NCBI RefSeq assembly: GCF_029541745.1
Contig: NZ_CP089746.1
Span: 4,411,559 to 4,475,558 of the forward strand
DNA: 64,000 nt
Source: Streptomyces sp. LX-29
GTDB lineage: Bacteria > Actinomycetota > Actinomycetes > Streptomycetales > Streptomycetaceae
Direction of reading: 5' to 3'
Shown piece by piece: positions 24,398-32,896 of this stretch (its first letter is position 1; each line of letters begins with the position of its first letter). Under the pieces are notes generated by a model. The model was not told the DNA's origin. It ran no database searches and saw nothing but the letters and a program-made list of their open reading frames with translations. A program made the position numbers and the translations under genes.

Positions 24398-25762
24398 GTG
24401 GCGGTGGAACAGGCGCGAGACGCCACGACGGGTACGGCAGTGGACCCGCACGGCTACCCGGATCCGTGCGCGACCTCGTACGCGAAGCATGCGCACCCCC
24501 CTATCCCTCCGCACGCCTCCGCGCACCCCGCCGGTCACGGCGAGGACTGCGGCTGCGCGCGCGGCGCCCGGGACGCCCATCGGCGGGCGGTGTCCGCCTT
24601 CGCCGAGCTGCGCGACCGGCTGGCCGACGGCCAGGGCCTGCCCGCCGCGCTGGCGCACTCCGCCGGGGCCTCCCGGCAGTGGGTCTCCGACGAGCTGCGG
24701 CAGGCGGCCCGCGGCGTCGCCGAGCGCGGCCGGGCGCAGGGCGCGGCCTGGCTGGCGGCGGTGTGGAAGCGCGCGGTGGCCTGGGTGTGGGGCGTGATCG
24801 GCGTGCTGCTGCTGGTGCAGTTGGTCACCGCGCTGGTCGCCGGCGACGGCTGGTCGGTGGCGCGCACGGCGGGCCTGGTGGCCTCGCTGGTGACCGGCGC
24901 GCTGTTGACCCTCGCCGCCTGGCTGCACCGCTCGCGCGGCGGCCCGCTGGCGCCGCTGATCGGTGAGGACAACCGGCTGTCGACCTCCCGCGCGGTGGCG
25001 GTCGGCTGGGTGCTGCTGGCCGTCTTCGCCGTCCTGCTGCTCGCGGTGGAGCGCGCCGCGGACTCCCGCCGGGGCTCCGCCGCCGTCGACGGCCTCGACC
25101 TCGCCCGCTCCGCCGCCCTGCTCACCGTCGTCGCGCTGACCTGTCTGGTGGCCGTGCTGGCCCGGCTGGTGGTCGCCAACCGGGTGCGCGGGCAGCGGAC
25201 GCAGAAGGTGCGCGCCGACCGCCCGCGCGCCGCCGACCTGCTCACCGATGACGCGGGCCGGGGCAGCTTCACGGACGCGCAGTACGTGGTCGTCAACGCG
25301 GCGGCCGTCGTCTTCGCCGCCGTCCTCCTCGCCCGGGAGCCGCGCCGGCTGCCCGAACTGCCCTGGGCGTTGGCGGTGCTGGCCGTGGTGTCCGCGGTGA
25401 CCTACCTGGCCGGGAAGTACGCCGAGGGCGGCCGGCCCACCGTGCTCTCGGTGGTCCGGGCCCGCGAGGCGGGCGATCTGGACGCGCCCATCCGCACCGG
25501 CGACGACATCGAGATCCGCGGCAGCGGCTTCGTCCCGCCCGGCGCCCAGGAGCCGGACCGGCTGGCTCAGACGGTGGTGCGGATCGGCACGGTCCACGTC
25601 CATGTGCCGCTGATCCCCGTCGCGGGCGGCTTCACCAACCCCACGGACACGGTGCTCACCGTCCCGGTGCCGGTGGACGTGGAGCCGGGCCGGGTCGAGG
25701 TGCTCGTCATCACCGCCTCGGGCGCCGAGACCAACCGCTATCCGATCGACGTCGTCGACTGA
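24398..25762 (+). CDS. six-helix membrane protein, unknown function
   Basis: Not recognised. 454 residues: a His/Cys-rich cytoplasmic N-terminus (HAHPPIPPHASAHPAGHGEDCGC, here residues 31-53, which could bind metal), an amphipathic helix (60-115), then about six transmembrane helices (near 129-149, 156-176, 199-218, 238-260, 293-312, 322-339). The soluble C-terminal domain of about 110 residues is predicted beta-rich and ends in PIDVVD. The GTG at 24398 has a GGGAGAGG site. Located between a class II aldolase and a DoxX gene; no functional inference can be drawn. Confidence 0.8.
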   Translation: MAVEQARDATTGTAVDPHGYPDPCATSYAKHAHPPIPPHASAHPAGHGEDCGCARGARDAHRRAVSAFAELRDRLADGQGLPAALAHSAGASRQWVSDELRQAARGVAERGRAQGAAWLAAVWKRAVAWVWGVIGVLLLVQLVTALVAGDGWSVARTAGLVASLVTGALLTLAAWLHRSRGGPLAPLIGEDNRLSTSRAVAVGWVLLAVFAVLLLAVERAADSRRGSAAVDGLDLARSAALLTVVALTCLVAVLARLVVANRVRGQRTQKVRADRPRAADLLTDDAGRGSFTDAQYVVVNAAAVVFAAVLLAREPRRLPELPWALAVLAVVSAVTYLAGKYAEGGRPTVLSVVRAREAGDLDAPIRTGDDIEIRGSGFVPPGAQEPDRLAQTVVRIGTVHVHVPLIPVAGGFTNPTDTVLTVPVPVDVEPGRVEVLVITASGAETNRYPIDVVD

Positions 25763-25823
25763 GCGTTCGCCGCCCGCCGTCCGTAAGACCGGGTGACGGC
25801 ACGAGGGAAGGGCGGCGGACGGC

Positions 25824-26351
25824 ATGGCGAAGGGAAACCGCAGGGGGCGGACGCGCGGCGCGGGCGGCGGCCCGGCGACGGGCCGGCGGGCGGTCGCCGC
25901 CCGGTACGCGCTGGTGCCGCTGCGCCTCTTCCTCGGCGTCACCTTCGTCTACGCGGGCCTCGACAAGCTCACCACGCCCGGCTTCTTCGCGGCCACCGGC
26001 GTCGACTCCCTCGGCGCCCAGATGCGGGGCGTGCGGGACTCCGCCGCCGTGCCCTGGCTGGTGGACCTGGCGCTGAAGAGCCCGGAGGGGTTCGGCTACG
26101 CGATCGCCTTCGGTGAGCTCGCGGTCGGCCTCGGCACCCTCTTCGGCCTGCTGGCCCGCGTCGCCGCCCTCGGCGGCGCGCTGATCTCCCTCAGCCTGTG
26201 GCTCACCGTCAGCTGGCGGACCGAGCCCTACTACTACGGCAACGACCTGGTGTATCTGATGGCCTGGCTGCCGCTGGTGCTGGCGGGAGCGCCCCGGATC
26301 TCCCTGGACGCCGAGATCGCCAGACGGCGGGGGCGGCGGCTGCCCGTCTGA
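25824..26351 (+). CDS. DoxX family membrane protein
   Basis: 175-residue integral membrane protein with four helices. The basic N-terminal tail leads into LRLFLGVTFVYAGLDKL (the DoxX signature near residues 33-50), followed by an amphipathic loop and FGELAVGLGTLFGLLARVAAL. DoxX-type proteins are linked to thiosulfate:quinone oxidation or membrane oxidoreductase complexes, but most are uncharacterised. The start is the ATG at 25824. Convergent with the PspC block, 71 bp from it. Confidence 0.85.
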   Translation: MAKGNRRGRTRGAGGGPATGRRAVAARYALVPLRLFLGVTFVYAGLDKLTTPGFFAATGVDSLGAQMRGVRDSAAVPWLVDLALKSPEGFGYAIAFGELAVGLGTLFGLLARVAALGGALISLSLWLTVSWRTEPYYYGNDLVYLMAWLPLVLAGAPRISLDAEIARRRGRRLPV

Positions 26352-26422
26352 CCCCGGGCGGGGTGCGACACCCGCGCTGAGACCGGGCGGGTCCCCCGGG
26401 CGCCGGACCGGCCGCCGTCGGG

Positions 26423-26635
26423 TCAGCCCGTTCGCCGGCGGGCCCGTCTGCGGCGTCCCGCGTAGGTGAGCCAGGTGGCCAGTCCGGCCAGGGCGAGCCC
26501 GGCCGGGAGGGCCAGGAGCGGGGCGAAGGCGGGGACGTCGAGCTCGCCGGCGGCGTCGAGGGCGTACAGCCCGGCCAGGCCCAGGAAGAGCAGGCCCGCG
26601 ATGAGCTTGCCCGGCTCGAAGGGGTGGGGCCTCAT
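26423..26635 (-). CDS. small two-helix membrane protein
   Basis: 70 residues with two hydrophobic helices (about 11-29 and 37-58) and an Arg-rich tail. Its ATG overlaps the stop codon of the PspC/LiaF-like gene (ATGA, 26632-26635), so translation is coupled and the product probably works with that protein in the membrane. No named family was recognised. Confidence 0.75.
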   Translation of the reverse strand: MRPHPFEPGKLIAGLLFLGLAGLYALDAAGELDVPAFAPLLALPAGLALAGLATWLTYAGRRRRARRRTG

Positions 26636-28005
26636 GCGCGGTCCACCTCCACCTGACCCAGTCCGACCTTCAGATCGAGCTCCAGCGTGCCGCGCGGTTC
26701 GCGACCGTCGGCCGGCTTCAGGGTCACCCTGGCCTCCTCGCCGGGCGCCACGTCGATATCGCCCTCGGTGTCCTCCGGGAGCGAGATGTCGCCCAGCCCC
26801 ACCTCGACCTCCAGCTCCACCGTCACATCCGGCGGCACGACCACCGCCAGCCGGCCCGCGCCGACCTCGGCGGTCACCGCCGCCGTCTGGCCCTCCCGCA
26901 GCCCCAGCCCGGTCAGCCGCAGGGTGCCCACACCGGTGCCCAGTTCGTACGGGGCGCGGGACGCCGCGGCCGCGCTCGTCGGAGCCCAGGTCCTGCGCGT
27001 CCAGTCGGTCGTCACGGACTTCGGCAGGGCGGCGGCGCCCGCCAGCAGGACGCAGGTCAGCACGGCGGAGACCAAGGTGCCCGCGCCGGTGCGCCCGTAC
27101 CGGGTGCTGACGAGCAGGCCCAGACCGAAGACACCGAGCGCGGCGGCCAGCCCGATCTCCAGGGTGGTGCCGAGCGGCCGCTCGCCCCAGGTGGCGCCGA
27201 TGCCGGCCGCGGCGGCCAGCAGGGCCGTCAGGAAGGTCCAGCCGCCGATCGGGACGCGCTCGCGGGGTGGGCGGGCGGGCGTCGGGACCCGTTCCCTGTC
27301 GGGCGGCCCGTACCGGAGGCGCGGGGCCTCGGTGGCCGGCGCGGCCGCGGGGGTCTCCGTGCCGTCGTCGGGACCCCACAGATAGCCCGTGCCGACGTGC
27401 CCCGTCGTGCCGTCCTTGACGATCGGGTCGCGCCACCAGGAGGGGCCGCCGCCGGGCGGCGGCGGGGCCAGCGTCTCGGGCGGCGCGTCGGCGACCGCCT
27501 GGGCGGTGGCGGCGTCGACGGCGCCGGTGCCGCTCTCGGCCTGGCGGCGGTGGAGCGACCAGTAGCCCGCGCCGACGGTGGCGAGCGACAGCATGAGAGA
27601 GAAGGTGACGACGTTGCCGTTGTTGAGCATCGACAGGAACAGCCCACAGCCGATCAGCGCGCACAGCACCGCGGTCAGCGCCGTCCCCTCCACCCGCCCG
27701 GACAGCAGCCTGCGACCCTCGTTCTCCTCCTCGCCGTAGAGCGGGATCAGCAGCCAGCAGAAGCCGTAGGCGATCAGGCCGAGGCCGCCCGCGACGGCGA
27801 GCACCGACAGCGCCACCCGGAAGATCACCGGGTCCATGTCGCAGTAGCGGCCGAGACCGCCGCAGACCCCGCCGACCACCTTGTGCTCGCGGCTGCGCCG
27901 CAGCGGGCCGGAGGGCGGCGGCGGGGCGGACGGGTCGCTCGCGTCGCGCGGGCCGTGCGCGCCGGGCGGCCCGGACGCGTCCGCCACGGGGTGTGCGTCG
28001 GTCAT
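26632..28005 (-). CDS. PspC-domain, LiaF-like membrane protein
   Basis: 457-residue membrane protein. The N-terminal PspC domain (about 38-95) has the motif KVVGGVCGGLGRYCDMDPVIFRVAL, with its hydrophobic helix. Several further helices (two near 105-145, two in the middle) follow. The C-terminal ~95 residues form a beta-rich domain (LGLREGQTAAVTAEVGAGRLAVVVP, continuing with GDI and GQVEV repeats) like the LiaF/DUF4097 toast-rack fold. LiaF-type proteins restrain a cognate sensor kinase in cell-envelope stress. The context fits: a PspC-domain histidine kinase and response regulator lie 2 kb away. An ATG at 28014 is an alternative start; neither has a good ribosome site. Divergent from the Ser/Thr kinase. 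Confidence 0.85.
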   Translation of the reverse strand: MTDAHPVADASGPPGAHGPRDASDPSAPPPPSGPLRRSREHKVVGGVCGGLGRYCDMDPVIFRVALSVLAVAGGLGLIAYGFCWLLIPLYGEEENEGRRLLSGRVEGTALTAVLCALIGCGLFLSMLNNGNVVTFSLMLSLATVGAGYWSLHRRQAESGTGAVDAATAQAVADAPPETLAPPPPGGGPSWWRDPIVKDGTTGHVGTGYLWGPDDGTETPAAAPATEAPRLRYGPPDRERVPTPARPPRERVPIGGWTFLTALLAAAAGIGATWGERPLGTTLEIGLAAALGVFGLGLLVSTRYGRTGAGTLVSAVLTCVLLAGAAALPKSVTTDWTRRTWAPTSAAAASRAPYELGTGVGTLRLTGLGLREGQTAAVTAEVGAGRLAVVVPPDVTVELEVEVGLGDISLPEDTEGDIDVAPGEEARVTLKPADGREPRGTLELDLKVGLGQVEVDRA

Positions 28006-28173
28006 GCGGTCCATGGTGACAACCGGGGGCCCGGTGCGACACACGGGGCGACCCTGGACCTTCCCTGAGATCATCCCTGACACGGCTGCGGCTATCTTGT
28101 TCCTTCGAACACATGCGGGGCAGGCATGTGGACGCGGGGCAACGGCGGGGCAGATGGGGCTAAGGGGTACGCG

Positions 28174-29973
28174 GTGTCGGAGGGTGGGCGGCTGGTCGCC
28201 GGACGCTACCGGTTGATCGAGAAGGTCGGCCGCGGGGGAATGGGCGCGGTGTGGCGCGCCGAGGACGAGTTGCTCGGCCGTCAGATCGCGGTCAAGCGGC
28301 TGCACGTCTCCCCGCACCTCGCCGACGACGAGCTGGCCACCCTCTACGAGCGCACCCGCCGCGAGGCGCGCAGCGCGGCCCGCATCACCCATCCCAACGT
28401 GGTCGTGGTCCACGACGTCGTCGAGGACGGCGGCCGGCCGTGCATCGTCATGGAGTACGTCCCGGGCTCGACCATGGCCGACCTCCTCAAGGGCGGCCAG
28501 ACGATACCCGCGGCCGAGGCGGCCCGCATCGGACTCGCCATGGTCTCCGCGCTGCGCGCCGCGCACGCCGCCGGGGTGCTGCACCGCGACGTCAAGCCGG
28601 GCAACGTCCTGCTGGGCGCGGACAAGCGGGTGGTGCTCACCGACTTCGGCATCGCCATGGCGACCGGCACCTCCACCCTCACCAAGACCGGCGAGGTCGT
28701 CGGCTCCATCGACTACATCGCCCCCGAACGCGTCAGGGGCCGCAAGCCGGGTCCGGCCTCCGACCTGTGGGCGCTCGGCGCGACGCTCTATCAGGCGCTG
28801 GAGGGCCGCCCGCCGTTCCGCCGGGACACCGCGATGGAGACGGCGTACGCGATCGCCGTGGACCCGGTCGACCCGACGCGCAACGCCGGCCCCCTCACCT
28901 CGCTCGTCGAGGCGCTGCTGGACAAGGACCCGGACCGGCGGCCGTCGGCGGACGCGGTGGAGCGGATGCTGCGGGTGCCGCTCTCCGACACCGACACCAC
29001 CCTCTTCCCCGCGGTCTCGCTGACCCGGCCGACGGCGGTGCAGCCGGCGGCCAAGCCGGTGCGGGAGCCGGCGACCCCGGAGCCCCCCAAGGCCCCGCCC
29101 GCCCGCAACGAACCCGCCTGGGCGCGGGAGCCGGCGCGAGCGCCGGAGCCCGAGCCCGAGCCCGTCCGCGACGAACCGGCGCCGGCCCCGGAGCCGCCGC
29201 GGGCCCCGGAACCGGCCCGGACGACGGCGACCACCCGGACGCCGGAACCCTCGCGCACCACCGTGACCACCCCCGCCTCGGAGATCCCGTACAGCGGCGG
29301 GACCAGCCGCCGCGCCGGCATCCGCACCTTCCTGAGCGTGGTGGCGGCCGGCGTGGTCGGCGCGGCCGTGGTGACGGGGATCTACCTGGCCTCGGGTGGG
29401 GACGGCGGCGGGACGAAGGCCGAGGGGAAGAACGAGACCAAGTCCCCCACCCCGGTGAAGACGAAGCACACCGCCCCGCCGGTCCCGGAGGGGTACGTGC
29501 TCAACCGCGTGGGCGAGCTCGGCCTCTCGGTGCCCGTCCCGAAGGGCTGGACCCTGGACTCGATGAGCGGCCGGGCGGTGAACTTCGTCGATCCCACCGG
29601 CGAGGCGAGCCTGCGGATCAACGTGCTGGACTTCGCGAGCACCGACCCGGTCGAGCACTTCAAGGAGGTCGAGAAGGACCTCCGCGCCAAGTACTCCTGG
29701 TACGAGCGCAAGCGGCTCCAGGAGACCAAGTTCCGGAACCAGCCCGCGGCCATATGGGAGATGGAGTTCCAGGGCGACACCAGGCGGATCAGCGCCATCG
29801 ACCTCGGCTGGGGCCGGGTGGGGGAGAAGGAGTACGCGCTCTACCTCTCCGCGCCCACCGACGTGTTCGACTCGTACCGCTCCGTCTTCGACCGCGCCAA
29901 GGAGGGCCTGCGGCTCCCCGGGGACGTCGAGCCCCGCGGGGCCGGGAAGCCCTCCGGGTCCGATCAGGGGTGA
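28174..29973 (+). CDS. membrane Ser/Thr protein kinase
   Basis: Single-pass Hanks-type kinase of 599 residues. Kinase domain 10-270: GRGGMG loop, Lys41, HRDVKPGN at 137-144 (Asp139) and DFG at 157-159, all intact. A long Pro/Glu/Thr-rich juxtamembrane linker (about 290-380) leads to a transmembrane helix near 390-408 and an extracellular domain of about 150 residues (GLSVPVPKGWTLDS, then FVDPTGEASLRINV) related to that of the kinase at 9020. No PASTA repeats. The GTG at 28174 with AAGGGG is the likely start; an in-frame ATG at 28126 adds 16 residues. It is directly followed (43 bp) by the PspC-domain histidine kinase, suggesting one envelope-signalling operon. Confidence 0.88.
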   Translation: MSEGGRLVAGRYRLIEKVGRGGMGAVWRAEDELLGRQIAVKRLHVSPHLADDELATLYERTRREARSAARITHPNVVVVHDVVEDGGRPCIVMEYVPGSTMADLLKGGQTIPAAEAARIGLAMVSALRAAHAAGVLHRDVKPGNVLLGADKRVVLTDFGIAMATGTSTLTKTGEVVGSIDYIAPERVRGRKPGPASDLWALGATLYQALEGRPPFRRDTAMETAYAIAVDPVDPTRNAGPLTSLVEALLDKDPDRRPSADAVERMLRVPLSDTDTTLFPAVSLTRPTAVQPAAKPVREPATPEPPKAPPARNEPAWAREPARAPEPEPEPVRDEPAPAPEPPRAPEPARTTATTRTPEPSRTTVTTPASEIPYSGGTSRRAGIRTFLSVVAAGVVGAAVVTGIYLASGGDGGGTKAEGKNETKSPTPVKTKHTAPPVPEGYVLNRVGELGLSVPVPKGWTLDSMSGRAVNFVDPTGEASLRINVLDFASTDPVEHFKEVEKDLRAKYSWYERKRLQETKFRNQPAAIWEMEFQGDTRRISAIDLGWGRVGEKEYALYLSAPTDVFDSYRSVFDRAKEGLRLPGDVEPRGAGKPSGSDQG

Positions 29974-30016
29974 CCCCTGATGCCGTCGGCCCGCTGACCG
30001 TGTGACGATCGGGACC

Positions 30017-31297
30017 ATGACCACCGCCACGCCCCCCGCCCCCGAGCCGCCGCTGCGCAGGTTCTACCGCAGCGCCGAGGGCCGGATGCTCGGCGGTGTG
30101 GCGCGCGGGCTGGCCGGCCATCTGGGCCTGCCGGTCTCCTGGGTGCGGATCGCCTTCGTCGCCCTCTTCCTGGCGGAGGGTTTCGGCGCGCTGGTGTACG
30201 CGCTGTTCTGGTTCGTGGTGCCGCTGGGCGTCGGCGGCGTGGACACCGAGCGGCCTTCGCCGCTCTCGGGCGCCGCCGCCGGACCTGACGGCAGGCGTCG
30301 CCGGTTCGCCCGCAGGCCGGACAAGGGGCAGCTGCTGGCGCTGCTGGCGCTGCTGGTCGGCGCCGGGATCTTCGTCGAGAGCTTCCACCTCGGTCGGGCC
30401 AACGCCTATATCTGGCCGCTGCTGTTCATCGGCGCGGGCGTCGCGCTGGTGTGGCGGCAGGCGGACAACGCGCGCCGCGCCCAGTGGGTCGAGCTCAGCC
30501 GCAGCAAGCGGGTGCTGCCGATCGCGCGGGGCGCGGCCGGGGTGCTGCTGGTCGGTGTGGGCGTCACCGGAATCGTCGTGATGCAGGGCTCCGGCCGGCA
30601 TCTGGGCGCCGTGCTCCAGGCATCCCTCGCGGTGGTCGTCGGCGTGGCGCTGCTGGCCGGCCCGTATCTGGTGCGGATGATGCGGGACCTGTCCGAGGAG
30701 CGACTGATGCGCATCCGCGCGCAGGAGCGCGCCGAGGTCGCCGCCCATGTCCACGACTCGGTACTGCACACGCTCACCCTCATCCAGCGCAACGCGGACG
30801 ACGCCCGCGAGGTGGCCCGGCTGGCCCGTGCCCAGGAGCGGGAGCTGCGCGCCTGGCTCTACCGGCCGGAGGGCACCGGCAAGGACGAGGCGGAGCAGCC
30901 GCGGACCCTCGCGGAGGCGGTCCGGGCCACGGCCGCCGAGGTCGAGGACTACCACGGGGTGCCGATCGAGGTGGTGGTCGTCGGCGACTGCCCGCTGGAC
31001 GAGAGGCTGAACGCCCAGCTCCAGGCCGCGCGCGAGGCGATGGTCAACGCCGCCAAGTACGGTGGCGAGGGGGGACCGGTGCAGGTCTACGCCGAGGTCG
31101 AGGGCCGTACGGTGTTCATCTCCGTGCGGGACCGGGGGCCGGGCTTCGACCTGGAGGCGGTCCCGGACGACCGGATGGGCGTACGGGAGTCGATCGTCGG
31201 TCGGATGCAGCGCAACGGCGGCACGGCGCGCCTGCGCTCGGCGCCGGACGGGGGCACGGAAGTGGAGCTGGAGATGGAGAGGGCGGAGACGACATGA
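30017..31297 (+). CDS. PspC-domain sensor histidine kinase
   Basis: 426-residue membrane sensor kinase. The N-terminal PspC domain (13-72: RFYRSAEGRMLGGVARGLAGHL) carries a hydrophobic helix. Two pairs of further helices (about 104-122, 130-146, 166-188, 195-217) follow. The cytoplasmic kinase core has the dimerisation/phosphoacceptor segment AAHVHDSVLHTL (His246), an unusual H-D-S box. The HATPase domain has NAAKYGG, DRGPGFD and GVRESIVGRM. The PspC fusion makes it a LiaS-like envelope-stress sensor. The stop overlaps the response regulator ATG. The start at 30017 is preferred over the in-frame GTG at 30002. Confidence 0.92.
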   Translation: MTTATPPAPEPPLRRFYRSAEGRMLGGVARGLAGHLGLPVSWVRIAFVALFLAEGFGALVYALFWFVVPLGVGGVDTERPSPLSGAAAGPDGRRRRFARRPDKGQLLALLALLVGAGIFVESFHLGRANAYIWPLLFIGAGVALVWRQADNARRAQWVELSRSKRVLPIARGAAGVLLVGVGVTGIVVMQGSGRHLGAVLQASLAVVVGVALLAGPYLVRMMRDLSEERLMRIRAQERAEVAAHVHDSVLHTLTLIQRNADDAREVARLARAQERELRAWLYRPEGTGKDEAEQPRTLAEAVRATAAEVEDYHGVPIEVVVVGDCPLDERLNAQLQAAREAMVNAAKYGGEGGPVQVYAEVEGRTVFISVRDRGPGFDLEAVPDDRMGVRESIVGRMQRNGGTARLRSAPDGGTEVELEMERAETT

Positions 31298-31983
31298 CGA
31301 CGACCGAGGCCGAGGGGACGACGCGCCGGGTGCGGGTCGTGCTCGTCGACGACCACCGGATGTTCCGCACCGGGGTGCAGGCCGAGATCGGCCAGACGGA
31401 CCGCACGGGGGTGGAGGTCGTCGGCGAGGCCGCCGACGTCGACCAGGCCGTCACCGTCATCAACGCCACCCGCCCCGAGGTGGTCCTGCTCGACGTCCAT
31501 CTGCCGGGCGGCGGCGGGGTGGAGGTGCTGCGCCGCTCCAGCGCCCTGATGGCCGACCCGGAGCGCCCGGTGCGCTTCCTCGCACTCTCCGTCTCGGACG
31601 CCGCCGACGACGTGATCGGAGTGATCCGGGGCGGCGCGCGCGGCTATGTCACCAAGACCATCACCGGCGCCGACCTCGTCGACGCCGTCTTCCGCGTCTC
31701 CGACGGCGACGCCGTCTTCTCCCCGCGCCTGGCCGGCTTCGTCCTCGACGCCTTCGCCTCGACGGACGCCCCGCCAGTCGACGAGGACCTGGACCGGCTC
31801 ACCCAGCGCGAGCGCGAGGTGCTGCGGCTCATCGCCCGCGGCTACGCCTACAAGGAGATCGCCAAGCAGCTCTTCATCTCGGTGAAGACGGTCGAGTCCC
31901 ATGTCTCGGCCGTGCTGCGCAAGCTCCAGCTCTCCAACCGCCACGAGCTGACCCGGTGGGCGACGGCGCGACGCCTGGTGTGA
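31294..31983 (+). CDS. NarL/LuxR-type response regulator
   Basis: 229 residues. The receiver domain has the acidic pair Asp19-Asp20, phosphoacceptor Asp67 (LLDVHLP) and conserved Lys in YVTKTI. The C-terminal LuxR-type helix-turn-helix (about 165-225) is LTQREREVLRLIARGYAYKEIAKQ, continuing with VKTVESHVSAVLRKL. Translationally coupled to the kinase by a 4-bp ATGA overlap, so the two form a cognate pair. Probable regulon: the local PspC/LiaF-like genes and other envelope-stress genes, by analogy with LiaFSR. Confidence 0.95.
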   Translation: MTTTEAEGTTRRVRVVLVDDHRMFRTGVQAEIGQTDRTGVEVVGEAADVDQAVTVINATRPEVVLLDVHLPGGGGVEVLRRSSALMADPERPVRFLALSVSDAADDVIGVIRGGARGYVTKTITGADLVDAVFRVSDGDAVFSPRLAGFVLDAFASTDAPPVDEDLDRLTQREREVLRLIARGYAYKEIAKQLFISVKTVESHVSAVLRKLQLSNRHELTRWATARRLV

Positions 31984-32019
31984 CGTCCGCCGGGCGTGCG
32001 GGTCGGCCCTGACCGCGGT

Positions 32020-32667
32020 TCAGGAGGCCGCCATCGTCTCCTTGGCCAGCTCGTACGCCGGCAGCATCTCCTCGTGCTCCTGGGTGTCGAATCCGCCCAG
32101 GTGCACCACCACCCCGCCCTTGGGAGTGACGACGGCGAAGGCGCGCTCGCGCTTGGGGTCGTCCTCGTAGCCGGGCGCGGCGTTGAGGTAGGAGACCTCG
32201 GCGGCGGCCAGCGAGCCCGCCTTGAGCTCGCGGTACTCGGGCTTGCGGTGGTACTTGTCGTCGGCCATGAAGGACTTCAGCAGCTCCAGGGGCTTGGTGC
32301 CGGTGCCGCCGTCGTCGTTGGTCCACACCCGCAGGAAGCCGATGTTCCCGGCGGGCTTGGCGTCGATCTCGCAGGCGAGCTTGACCGGGCCCTGGCTGAT
32401 GAGGAAGGCGGCCGGCTCGTCCTCCTTGGGCGGCGTCACGGCCTTCGGCTTCCAGGACTCGGCGAGGCCGAACGCCACGGGGAGCGGGCAGGCCGAGCCC
32501 TTGCCGCCGACCTGACCGGCCTTCGGGGCCGCCGCCACGGTGTCCTTCTTGCCCGCCTTGCCGCCCTTGCCGCTTCTTTCGTCGTCCGACCCCGAGTCGG
32601 ACGAGCAGCCGGTGAGTACGCCCAGCGCGAGCGCAGCGCACACCGCTGCCCGCCCGAATCCACGCAT
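32020..32667 (-). CDS. secreted lipoprotein, unknown function
   Basis: 215 residues. Signal peptide with lipobox LTGC (Cys21), a Ser/Gly/Lys linker, then a compact domain of about 155 residues with two Cys (SACPLPV and KLACEID) that may form a disulfide. No named family recognised, though similar small lipoproteins are common beside Streptomyces two-component genes. Convergent with the response regulator (36 bp), so it is not part of that operon. Confidence 0.8.
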   Translation of the reverse strand: MRGFGRAAVCAALALGVLTGCSSDSGSDDERSGKGGKAGKKDTVAAAPKAGQVGGKGSACPLPVAFGLAESWKPKAVTPPKEDEPAAFLISQGPVKLACEIDAKPAGNIGFLRVWTNDDGGTGTKPLELLKSFMADDKYHRKPEYRELKAGSLAAAEVSYLNAAPGYEDDPKRERAFAVVTPKGGVVVHLGGFDTQEHEEMLPAYELAKETMAAS

Positions 32668-32824
32668 GACTGTCCCTTACGTACGAAAGTTCGAAGAATC
32701 GCGGGAGCAGATTACGTCACGCGAGGAACGCCGCGCGGCGATATGCGGGCTCGCCATCCCCGCCCACTCCTGGGCCGACTTCATAGCCGAGCTTCGGGCT
32801 TCGAGATTCGAGCCGCCTACCTAA
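32666..32824 (+). pseudogene. small fragment, possible DUF397-like tail
   Basis: A 52-codon frame starting across the lipoprotein start codon. Its end (IPAHSWADFIAELRASRFE) resembles the C-terminus of DUF397-type proteins, but the upstream conserved part is missing. No clear ribosome site. It is in the same frame as, and separated by a TAA at 32822 from, the chimeric gene below. Probably a remnant. Confidence 0.3.
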
Positions 32825-32896
32825 GGAACGGGTGGCCTCCCCGCCCGCGAAGCATCGATCGCCGCGTACCTCGATCGGCTGCCCGACGGTGCCGCA

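Noticed and set aside
28015..30030. Long minus-strand extension of the PspC gene
   Set aside because: Antisense to the Ser/Thr kinase and without domain similarity; the gene starts at 28005.
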